Shown: piece after piece, positions 1 through 5,447 of the stretch
Layout: every line of letters starts with the position of its first letter
How positions within the stretch are numbered: position 1 is the stretch's first letter
From: Candidatus Geoarchaeota archaeon
GTDB lineage: Archaea > Thermoproteota > Thermoprotei > Gearchaeales > WAQG01
Direction of reading: 5' to 3'
Length of the DNA: 5,745 nucleotides
NCBI GenBank assembly: GCA_015520395.1
Contig: WAQG01000154.1
Span: 1-5,745, forward strand
Position numbers and translations under genes: made by a program
Notes under the pieces: generated by a model
Told to the model about the DNA's origin: nothing
Databases searched by the model: none
The model's input: only the letters and a program-made list of their open reading frames with translations

Positions 1-36
1 ATACAGTAGTGTTGATGTTATGGTAGAGTTATATTG

Positions 37-951
37 ATGTTTCTCAGAATCTTTATGATGGCCATGTTCGATGGGTTATTGTTGGGTCAGATAGACATAA
101 TCGGGCTGCTCTTCTGGATATTGTTCTTGATAGTGCTCTTCACCCCTCAGCTTCAGTGGAGGGCTTTACGTTCGGCTAGGGTCAGACTTCTGGCCCAGAT
201 GGAGAAGAAGTATGGCTACAGGTTTATAACAATGATCCACAGGCAGGAGAGGGTTGGGATACTCGGCATACCCTTCTACAGGTTTATAGACATAGAGGAC
301 TCCGAGGCGATAATCAGGGCGATAAGGACGACGCCCCCAGACAAGCCGATAGCCCTGATAATACATACGCCGGGCGGCCTCGTCCTGGCGGCCTCCCAGA
401 TAGCGATGGCCCTGAAGAGGCATCCGGGGAAGAAGGTGGTTATAGTCCCCCACTACGCCATGTCGGGCGGCACCCTCATAGCCCTGGCGGCCGACGAGAT
501 ATGGATGGATCCCGACGCCGTTCTCGGGCCGCTGGACCCCCAGCTCACCATCCAGCCGGGCCTCGCGCTCCCAGCACCCTCCATAGTGAAGATCGCTGAG
601 GAGAAGGGCAAGGACGCCAAGGACGAGACCCTTATGATGGCTGACATGGCCCGGAAGGCCATCGAGGAGATCCGGGAAATAATATTCAACCTCGTCAAAG
701 ACCGCATGGACGAGGAGAAGGCGAGGGAGCTGGCAAAGACCCTGACGGAGGGCAGATGGACCCACGACTACCCAATAACGGTGGAGGAGGCTGTGAAGCT
801 TGGGCTTAACGTCAAGACCGAGGTTCCAGCCGAGGTCTACGAGTTGATGGAGCTCTACCCCCAGGCCCAGCAGAGAAGGCCCGGAATAGACTACCTGCCA
901 TACCCACTCCCCCACCCACAGAGAAGGGCCGACAGAACATCAATACTCTAA
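37..951 (+). CDS. Membrane-anchored SDH-family (DUF114) ClpP-fold serine protease
   Basis: This is a serine dehydrogenase proteinase (SDH/DUF114) family member, an archaeal membrane-tethered relative of SppA/ClpP-type proteases. Numbering from the ATG at 37 (304 aa), one hydrophobic segment spans about residues 19-38. A ClpP/crotonase-like core follows, with HTPGG at 110-114 (oxyanion-side glycines), AMSGGT at 141-146 with Ser143 as the expected nucleophile, ADEIWMDPDA at 152-161 and GPLDPQ at 164-169. Helices about 183-235 and GRWTHDYPI at 239-247 fit the family C-terminal half. The last ~25 residues are Pro/Arg-rich and probably disordered. A TTG at 34 directly precedes the ATG. ATGs at 55, 58 and 64 are also possible starts; an AT-rich stretch at 28-35 could be a TATA box for a leaderless start near 58-64. 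The native substrate is unknown; by family, a role in membrane protein quality control is an inference. The family call is strong, the start is not. Confidence 0.9.
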   Translation: MFLRIFMMAMFDGLLLGQIDIIGLLFWILFLIVLFTPQLQWRALRSARVRLLAQMEKKYGYRFITMIHRQERVGILGIPFYRFIDIEDSEAIIRAIRTTPPDKPIALIIHTPGGLVLAASQIAMALKRHPGKKVVIVPHYAMSGGTLIALAADEIWMDPDAVLGPLDPQLTIQPGLALPAPSIVKIAEEKGKDAKDETLMMADMARKAIEEIREIIFNLVKDRMDEEKARELAKTLTEGRWTHDYPITVEEAVKLGLNVKTEVPAEVYELMELYPQAQQRRPGIDYLPYPLPHPQRRADRTSIL

Positions 952-1101
952 ACCCCATCAGGGTGGGCCGCCCAGCGATCCTCCACTACCCATGGGTTTA
1001 GACCCACCACGAAGCCATCATCCACACGGGTCAAGTAGAGACGTAGAGATATGCCTCGAAGCCAGCGGCCCTAGGCTAAGTGGTTTTAGGGCTTCAAAGT
1101 G

Positions 1102-1109
1102 CTTTTATT
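1102..1109 (+). promoter_or_regulatory. TATA-like box for the eIF2B-like gene
   Basis: CTTTTATT stands out in otherwise GC-rich intergenic DNA. Its centre lies about 28 bp before the GTG at 1134 and 37 bp before the GTG at 1143. That fits archaeal TATA-to-start spacing for a leaderless or nearly leaderless mRNA, and it argues against the upstream GTG at 1080, which would place the promoter inside the gene. Confidence 0.45.
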
Positions 1110-1133
1110 CTCCGGAAGGCCTTCTTAAACTGC

Positions 1134-2006
1134 GTGGGCGCCGTGTCTCTGGAGGACGCTGTGAGGATGCTTAGGAGGGAGAGGGTCAGGGGGGCTACAT
1201 GGTCCGCGCGGGTGGCCGCCGAGACCCTGGTGGGTCTGATAGAGTCGGGGGTTGGCAGGGGCGAGTTCGTTAGGGCCTGTAGAATGCTCAGGAGGGCGAC
1301 CCCCTCGATGGGCAGCGTCTATAATGTCACATCGCTGGCCGAGGCTGAATACGCCTCCTCAGGCCCCCAGGGCGCCCTCAGGCTTCTAAGGAGGTTCCTC
1401 AAATATCAGGAGGAGTGCCAGCGACGGATTGCCGAAGCCTGGGGTAGCCTGTTCTGGGAGGGTGTCAGGGTGGCTACGCTGAGCTATAGCAGCAACGTTT
1501 TCCGCCTCCTTTTAAAGGGCAAGCTCTACGTCTCGGAGGTCTACGTCCTGGAGTCCAGGCCCGGGGCTGAGGGTGTCAGATTGGCAGCCGACCTGGAGCT
1601 AAACGGCCTTGAGGTTAAGCTCCTCCCCGACTCCTTCATGAAGCATGCCGTTGAGTCTGCCGACCTCGTGGTTGTTGGGGCCGACATGGTGACCGTTAGA
1701 AGGCCAACTCTGGTCAACAAGGTTGGGACATCGGCTATAGCCCGGCTGGCCAACGCCCTTGGGAAGCCCGTCGTAGCCGTGTTCGAATCATACAAGATAC
1801 ATCTAGCCATAACCCCCTCCAGGGTAAGGCTGACAAAACGGGCCTACCATGTAAGGGGCTATGGGGTCTTGAGGCTGCCGATATTCGATAGGACTCCAGG
1901 CAACCAGATCTCGAAGGCCTTAACCGAGCAGGGGGAGATCAGCCTGGATCCGAGAGCCCTAAGGAGGGTTTACGATGAGTTTGTAGAGAGCATCAAGGCC
2001 GGATGA
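1134..2006 (+). CDS. eIF2B / R15P-isomerase-like protein lacking the isomerase cysteine
   Basis: The protein belongs to the superfamily of eIF2B alpha/beta/delta, ribose-1,5-bisphosphate isomerase and methylthioribose-1-phosphate isomerase (MtnA). Numbered from GTG 1134 (290 aa), it has an N-terminal helical domain with VRGATWSAR at 18-26, then a Rossmann-like domain: VLESRPGAEG (138-147), SADLVVVGAD (175-184), NKVGT (195-199), FESYK (217-221) and FDRTP (251-255). Asp184 matches the acidic catalytic residue of the isomerases. The THC motif that supplies their catalytic Cys is replaced by TLSY (115-118), as in non-catalytic eIF2B-type subunits. It is therefore probably a binding protein, perhaps sensing a sugar phosphate or nucleotide, rather than a standard isomerase; this is inference. 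GTG 1143 is an equally possible start. The frame is open back to GTG 1080, just after a TAA, but residues before VSLEDAV look like promoter DNA. At 290 aa it is slightly short for the family (~300-330). Confidence 0.85.
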   Translation: MGAVSLEDAVRMLRRERVRGATWSARVAAETLVGLIESGVGRGEFVRACRMLRRATPSMGSVYNVTSLAEAEYASSGPQGALRLLRRFLKYQEECQRRIAEAWGSLFWEGVRVATLSYSSNVFRLLLKGKLYVSEVYVLESRPGAEGVRLAADLELNGLEVKLLPDSFMKHAVESADLVVVGADMVTVRRPTLVNKVGTSAIARLANALGKPVVAVFESYKIHLAITPSRVRLTKRAYHVRGYGVLRLPIFDRTPGNQISKALTEQGEISLDPRALRRVYDEFVESIKAG

Positions 2007-2103
2007 ATCCGTCGTAAAAGCCTGTCTAGCCCCCAGACCTGCGCCCGGCTCAGGGACGCAAAGTCCTAAATGTTTACGCCTTACGTGATGGAGCGTGGAT
2101 GTG

Positions 2104-2112
2104 ATATTTTTA
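2104..2112 (+). promoter_or_regulatory. TATA box for the PEBP gene
   Basis: The AT-rich stretch ATATTTTTA lies at about 2104-2112. Its spacing predicts transcription starting near 2134-2138, giving a leader of roughly 20 nt that just includes the ribosome-binding sequence at 2142-2147. A second AT-rich candidate, around 2066-2076, is less well placed. Confidence 0.45.
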
Positions 2113-2141
2113 TGACCATCAACACTACATTAACTTCCTTA

Positions 2142-2147
2142 GGGGTG
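2142..2147 (+). promoter_or_regulatory. Shine-Dalgarno supporting a TTG start at 2155
   Basis: GGGGTG ends 7 nt before the TTG at 2155 and pairs with the archaeal 16S 3' end (CACC core). No in-frame ATG lies between this site and the conserved PEBP core, and the TTG directly precedes a clean Lys-Arg plus hydrophobic anchor. The site therefore decides the start. Confidence 0.6.
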
Positions 2148-2154
2148 CTTATCC

Positions 2155-2757
2155 TTGAAGAGGTCTGTGCTGGTCGCCCTAGCCGTGGTTGTTATAATTG
2201 TGGTAGTGGCCGCCGTATATCTTTACCAGAGGCCCCCCGGCGAGGGGGCAGGTGTTCTGCCCAGCGAGATTCGCGAGCTTGTTGGCGATGCTCCGGAATC
2301 CCTGGGTGTTGTGGTTGAGGCCTTCCCCGAAGGTGAGTTTATCCCCAAGGCATATACCTGCGACGGTGCTGATCGGTCGCCAGCCATTAGGGTGTCTAAC
2401 GTCCCTGAGGATGCAGTGTCACTCATGATCATTATGTATGATCCCGACGCGCCCGGCGGAGTGTTCTACCACTGGGCCCTCTACAACATACCCCCAAGCC
2501 TCCGGGAGATCCCCGAGGGTCTGCCCAAGGCGCCCGCAACCGACTATGGGTTACAGGCCCTCAACGACTTTGGGAGGATGGGCTATAGTGGCCCCTGCCC
2601 ACCCGGAGGACACGGCGCCCACAGATACGTCTTCATAGTCTTAGCTCTGGACGAGATGCTCCTAACGCCGCCCCAAATAACCATACGGCAGCTGATCAGC
2701 GTCGCCAAGGGGCACGTCACAGCCTACGGCATGTATATGGGCAGGTACGCCCGCTAA
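2155..2757 (+). CDS. Membrane-anchored PEBP / YbhB-YbcL family protein
   Basis: This is a phosphatidylethanolamine-binding-protein (Raf kinase inhibitor protein-like) family member of the bacterial/archaeal YbhB-YbcL type, 200 aa from TTG 2155. Residues 1-3 (MKR) are basic and 4-24 are strongly hydrophobic, so it is a signal anchor or signal peptide that places the domain outside the cell. A Pro/Gly-rich spacer follows. The PEBP domain then covers about 52-200 with all hallmark motifs: FIPKAYTCDGAD (62-73), DPDAP (96-100), YHWALYNIP (105-113), GPCPP (146-150) and GAHRYVF (154-160). The two conserved blocks DPDAP...HW and GPCPP...HRY form the anion/ligand pocket in this family. The natural ligand of prokaryotic PEBPs is not settled. 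The gene sits 56 bp upstream of the hydrolase at 2814; both products appear exported and could be coexpressed, but separate promoters are visible. Most YbhB proteins are cytosolic or periplasmic, so the N-terminal anchor is the distinctive part. Confidence 0.93.
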   Translation: MKRSVLVALAVVVIIVVVAAVYLYQRPPGEGAGVLPSEIRELVGDAPESLGVVVEAFPEGEFIPKAYTCDGADRSPAIRVSNVPEDAVSLMIIMYDPDAPGGVFYHWALYNIPPSLREIPEGLPKAPATDYGLQALNDFGRMGYSGPCPPGGHGAHRYVFIVLALDEMLLTPPQITIRQLISVAKGHVTAYGMYMGRYAR

Positions 2758-2781
2758 CCCACCATCGACAAATCGTACACA

Positions 2782-2790
2782 AAACTTAAG
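2782..2790 (+). promoter_or_regulatory. TATA-like box for the PqaA-like hydrolase gene
   Basis: AAACTTAAG in the 56-bp gap is centred about 28 bp before the ATG at 2814. This spacing predicts transcription beginning at or next to the start codon, i.e. a leaderless mRNA. No good SD motif precedes this ATG, which is consistent with leaderless translation. Confidence 0.45.
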
Positions 2791-2813
2791 AGGACTCCAG
2801 AGCCACCAAGCTT

Positions 2814-4130
2814 ATGAGAGCCTCAGCCCTAGTGGTAGTCCTGCTGCTCATCCTGCTTATACTGATATGCGGACTCCTGCTAGCCTACCAGTGGGCCGTG
2901 TCCAAGCCCGCCGAGCAGCAGGGGGAGCTAAGCTTCGACTTCAACATAGGTGAGGGGGACTACAGGCTACTCAGGAACAAGACGATCGAGCTCCCCAACG
3001 GGAGCGTTAGGATGATTATTGCCGAGTTTAAGAGCGTTGAGTGGGGGGGCTCAACCTGGACACACACGATGATCTACCTGGAGCCCCAGCCACCGAGATC
3101 CAACCTCGCACTCCTAACCGCTGGCGGCTTCGGACCCAACCCAAACGCCACCTTCAGGTACATAGTTAGATTCTCCCTGGCCTCAGGGGTTCCAGTGGCC
3201 ATCATAACGAAGGTGCCAAACACCCCGCCGGGCATGGATGAAAGCCTGCTTCTCGCGTTAAGTAACGTAAGGGCGCTTAAGACCGGGGATCTCCGCCTCT
3301 CCCTCCTCTACCCGATGGCCCAGGCGTACATAAAGGCGGCATCCCTTGTCGAGAAGCTGGCGCCACATCCTCCCTCGGGGTTCGTCATCAGCGGTGGGAG
3401 TAAGAGGGGGTGGACGACATGGATAGTTGCCAGACACGACCCGCGTGTCGTCGCCCTGATCCCCAGGAGCTTCAACGTAGCCGATATAGCCCTGGTTAAG
3501 GAGGCCCAGCTCGACGCGTACGGTGAGCTTAGAGGAGGGAGCAAATTTTTCAGATCTGCGGCGGGAGAGGGAAACCTGACAAGCCTACCGGGCTACCACG
3601 GCTTCCTTCAGGAGTACAACCCGGTCAGCTGGATCAACGAGGTTAAGGACAAGCCCATACTTGTCATCATGGGGACCAACGACGAGCTCTTCCCACCCGG
3701 CCTCGAGGCCACCTACATCCACCTCCACCCAAATATACACGTTGCCTACCTCCCAAACGCCTCCCACACAGGGGTGCATGGCCTTGAGGAAACCTGGGCA
3801 ACAATCTTCTCCTTCATCAAGCATATCGAGGAGGAGCGCCCCTGGCCCGAGGTCGGAATCGACGTTGAGAGGATAGGAAACGTCCTAGCCGTGAACGCCA
3901 GCGCGCAGGGAGCTCCTGACTCGCTGATGCTCGTCTACGCCGAGCCCTCCAGGGTTGGGGAGAGGTACGCGGACTACACCGGGTCTGTATGGAGGTCCAT
4001 AAACCTGGGTCTCGAGAACCCCAGCTACATCCTAGACCTGAGAGGCCCGTTGGGAGTCTACATCCTGGCAGTGTACAGGGATGGCGGCTTAGTCCTAATA
4101 TCAACATCCCAAATAGCCACGGTAAGCTAG
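2814..4130 (+). CDS. PhoPQ-activated pathogenicity-related (PqaA-like) alpha/beta hydrolase, membrane-anchored
   Basis: The 438-aa product resembles the PhoPQ_related family (PqaA/AprA type), known mainly from bacteria and protists. Residues 4-26 form a single hydrophobic anchor, and the rest should be extracytoplasmic. The hydrolase domain includes WGGSTWTHTMIYLEP (77-91), TAGGFGPNPNA (102-112), and the nucleophile elbow GGSKRGWTTW (194-203) followed by ARHDPRVVALIP (206-217), which is the family signature. The likely triad is Ser196, Asp290 in IMGTNDELFPP (285-295) and His318 in PNASHTG (314-320). A beta-rich C-terminal domain (about 350-438) follows. Six N-X-S/T sequons (Asn 55, 62, 111, 254, 315, 361) suit a glycosylated surface protein. 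The substrate is unknown: an ester or peptide bond is inferred only from the fold. It lies downstream of the anchored PEBP protein and ends 47 bp before the convergent encapsulin gene. The family call is good; the biological role is not known. Confidence 0.88.
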   Translation: MRASALVVVLLLILLILICGLLLAYQWAVSKPAEQQGELSFDFNIGEGDYRLLRNKTIELPNGSVRMIIAEFKSVEWGGSTWTHTMIYLEPQPPRSNLALLTAGGFGPNPNATFRYIVRFSLASGVPVAIITKVPNTPPGMDESLLLALSNVRALKTGDLRLSLLYPMAQAYIKAASLVEKLAPHPPSGFVISGGSKRGWTTWIVARHDPRVVALIPRSFNVADIALVKEAQLDAYGELRGGSKFFRSAAGEGNLTSLPGYHGFLQEYNPVSWINEVKDKPILVIMGTNDELFPPGLEATYIHLHPNIHVAYLPNASHTGVHGLEETWATIFSFIKHIEEERPWPEVGIDVERIGNVLAVNASAQGAPDSLMLVYAEPSRVGERYADYTGSVWRSINLGLENPSYILDLRGPLGVYILAVYRDGGLVLISTSQIATVS

Positions 4131-4177
4131 CCCTAGGGGGAAGCACATCCAGGCAGGGCTCCAGAAGGGGCTGGTCG

Positions 4178-5254
4178 CTAAGACGAGCTGAGTACGACTA
4201 TCGCCTTTCCATACTTTATCCTCAGCGCTAAGGTTTCCCAGGCCCTGAATGTGTGGAAGCCGTCTTCAAGGCCTATGTAGTCAACCACCGTGTCGGCCCC
4301 AACTGCCAGATCAATCATCGACGGGTTTAGAGAGACAAGCAATGCCTTGTCCTCGGGGAGCTGTGGCAGTTTGACGACCTCCGAGACGAGCTGCTTGAGC
4401 CTCGTCAACTCCATCACGCCCGTCCTCTCATGAACCGCCACAAGCTTGGCGTACCGTCCAGGTGACAGGAGCAAGGCATAGGGCCCAGGCACGCCGTTCC
4501 TAACCATGAGCGAGAGGGCCTCCGCAACCTCCTCTACGGCGGCTCCAGGCTGGCTCCAATCGGAGATCGTTATCTTCTCAGCCTCCTCACAGGAGGCCAG
4601 CTTATCCACCAGGAGCTTGTCCTCCATATAGCCCAGCCTCGAGGCTGCGTAGAGGGCTGCTGGGGGCGCCAGCTTCTCGCCCATCCTTTCGGCATGATCA
4701 ATCTCCCTCTGACCAACCCTAAACTTCACGCTCAGCTCCTCCATAGGCAGTATAACGCGGCCGGAGGCCTCGACCACACCCCCTGAGACCCCGATCTTCT
4801 CGACGGTCAGGGCCTCAACGCCACGGCCAACACTACGGGTGGGGAGGTACCTTCTAAGAACCCTGGCCTTCTCAACAGCATCCCTAAAAGCCTTCAGAAC
4901 CGTCTCCAACCACCCAGGATTGTTCCCGTTGGCATTACCGCCACCATCCACGCCCTCCTTAACGGTTCCTCCAACCAGCTCCTCCACCTCCTCCAGGCCC
5001 CGCTCCAACTCCCTGGCCTGCTCGGGGTCCAGCCTGTTCAGGAGGGCGAGGAACTCCCCAACATGGGTCTTCTCCTCCCTGGCAACGTCCTCAAACACCT
5101 TCCTCGCCTTCTCGTCGCCGGAGGCGCGGGCAAGCTGGAGGTAGAGGCTTATAGCGTCGAGCTCCGCTATTATTGAGAGCCTTAATGCGTCAAGAAGCTC
5201 GTCCTTAGACAAAATCCTGTCCTTAGGCAGTTCTAAGGGATGTTTAGACAACAA
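4178..5254 (-). CDS. Encapsulin nanocompartment shell protein with fused N-terminal encapsulated-ferritin domain
   Basis: This 358-aa chain joins an iron-oxidising cargo to its own shell. Residues about 1-95 are an encapsulated-ferritin-like (EncFtn) helical hairpin: AELDAISLYLQLAR (30-43), and VAREEKTHVGEF (57-68). Glu31, Glu61 and His64 are the expected ferroxidase ligands, shared across two subunits in this family. A Gly/Asn-rich linker (about 95-114) leads to a family 1 encapsulin (HK97 fold): N-terminal helix (about 116-136), ILPMEELSVKFRVGQREID (168-186, E-loop region), VRNGVPGPYALLLSPGRYAKL (251-271, P-domain core) and the ending about LRIKYGKAIVVL. Order and length match the P. furiosus virus-like particle protein (~345 aa), as I recall it. 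By analogy it should assemble into a ~30 nm shell that takes up Fe(II), oxidises it and stores Fe(III). The start is TTG 5254, next to a second TTG at 5251; an in-frame TGA lies at 5263-5261. The gene diverges from padR. Confidence 0.95.
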   Translation of the reverse strand: MLSKHPLELPKDRILSKDELLDALRLSIIAELDAISLYLQLARASGDEKARKVFEDVAREEKTHVGEFLALLNRLDPEQARELERGLEEVEELVGGTVKEGVDGGGNANGNNPGWLETVLKAFRDAVEKARVLRRYLPTRSVGRGVEALTVEKIGVSGGVVEASGRVILPMEELSVKFRVGQREIDHAERMGEKLAPPAALYAASRLGYMEDKLLVDKLASCEEAEKITISDWSQPGAAVEEVAEALSLMVRNGVPGPYALLLSPGRYAKLVAVHERTGVMELTRLKQLVSEVVKLPQLPEDKALLVSLNPSMIDLAVGADTVVDYIGLEDGFHTFRAWETLALRIKYGKAIVVLSSS

Positions 5255-5259
5255 AGCAC

Positions 5260-5264
5260 ATCAC
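5260..5264 (-). promoter_or_regulatory. Shine-Dalgarno for the encapsulin TTG start
   Basis: On the minus strand GTGAT sits 5 nt before the TTG at 5254 and is complementary to the ATCAC portion of the archaeal 16S 3' end. With an in-frame TGA immediately upstream, no ATG or GTG start is available for the intact ferritin helix, so TTG is needed. Confidence 0.5.
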
Positions 5265-5288
5265 GTAGATAACAGTATGGTAGACGGC

Positions 5289-5299
5289 AAATATTCTTT
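5289..5299 (-). promoter_or_regulatory. TATA box for the encapsulin gene
   Basis: The minus strand reads AAAGAATATTT here. Its centre is about 26-28 bp upstream of a predicted transcription start near 5266, leaving a leader of about 12 nt that contains the SD. It is the only AT-rich stretch close to this gene's start. Confidence 0.5.
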
Positions 5300-5388
5300 G
5301 CTAATCCGTCCCCCTTTTCCAGCGGATAAACCCCTAGGGCTCCTCCACAGCCCGGCCTTTGGACGCAGGTTTGGCGTGGAGGGGAAGG

Positions 5389-5397
5389 TTTATTAAA
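5389..5397 (+). promoter_or_regulatory. TATA box (with purine-rich BRE) for the padR gene
   Basis: TTTATTAAA is preceded by GGAAGG at 5383-5388, which resembles a TFB-recognition element (BRE). The predicted transcription start is near 5418-5421, inside the inverted-repeat cluster, about 28 nt before the GTG start at 5448. Confidence 0.6.
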
Positions 5398-5400
5398 CAT

Positions 5401-5432
5401 TCTACTAGATACTCTAGTAGATATATCTAGTA
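5401..5432. promoter_or_regulatory. Overlapping inverted repeats, probable PadR operator
   Basis: TCTACTAGA (5401-5409) and TCTAGTAGA (5413-5421) form a perfect 9-bp inverted repeat with a 3-bp spacer. A third half-site, TCTAGTA (5426-5432), creates a second perfect 9-bp inverted repeat: TACTAGATA (5403-5411) with TATCTAGTA (5424-5432). The cluster covers the predicted transcription start just after the TATA box, a classical position for a repressor that blocks RNA polymerase. PadR dimers bind palindromic DNA and often control their own gene, so autoregulation is the likely function. Binding by this PadR is inferred. Confidence 0.65.
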
Positions 5433-5436
5433 TAAT

Positions 5437-5443
5437 GGTGATC
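5437..5443 (+). promoter_or_regulatory. Strong Shine-Dalgarno for padR
   Basis: GGTGATC is a full complement of the archaeal anti-SD core GATCACC and ends 4 nt before the GTG at 5448. It overlaps a short decoy frame starting ATG 5435 that stops at TAG 5462-5464. The site fixes the GTG as the padR start. Confidence 0.65.
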
Positions 5444-5447
5444 GAAC

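Noticed and set aside
166..915. Long open frame on the minus strand (249 codons) opposite the SDH protease gene
   Set aside because: It is the antisense of a clear conserved family member; its translation is low in complexity structure and matches no family I recognise. Long antisense frames are common in GC-rich archaeal DNA.
988..1006. Palindrome ACCCATGGGT (988-997) and hairpin TGGGT-TTAG-ACCCA (993-1006) as a terminator or operator
   Set aside because: The stems are short, no T-tract follows as expected for archaeal termination, and the position is not near a TATA box. Chance occurrence in GC-rich DNA is likely.
2070..2318. Plus-strand open frame starting ATG 2070, overlapping the 5' end of the PEBP gene
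   Set aside because: It runs through the PEBP promoter and SD and then out of frame through the signal anchor; the Cys/Arg/Gly-rich translation looks like a frame shadow.
2866..2880. Cys19 within the hydrophobic segment of the hydrolase as a lipoprotein site
   Set aside because: The preceding residues are LILI, which do not fit a lipobox (small residues needed just before Cys), and hydrophobic residues continue after it. A simple membrane anchor fits better.
3817..4146. Minus-strand open frame (109 codons) at the 3' end of the hydrolase gene
   Set aside because: It is antisense to the hydrolase C-terminal domain, with Arg/Pro/Ser-rich composition typical of a shadow frame and no promoter or SD that I can see.
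4178..5254. Prophage or virus remnant because of the HK97-fold shell protein
   Set aside because: There are no terminase, portal, protease or integrase genes next to it, and the N-terminal ferritin fusion identifies it as an encapsulin rather than a phage capsid gene.
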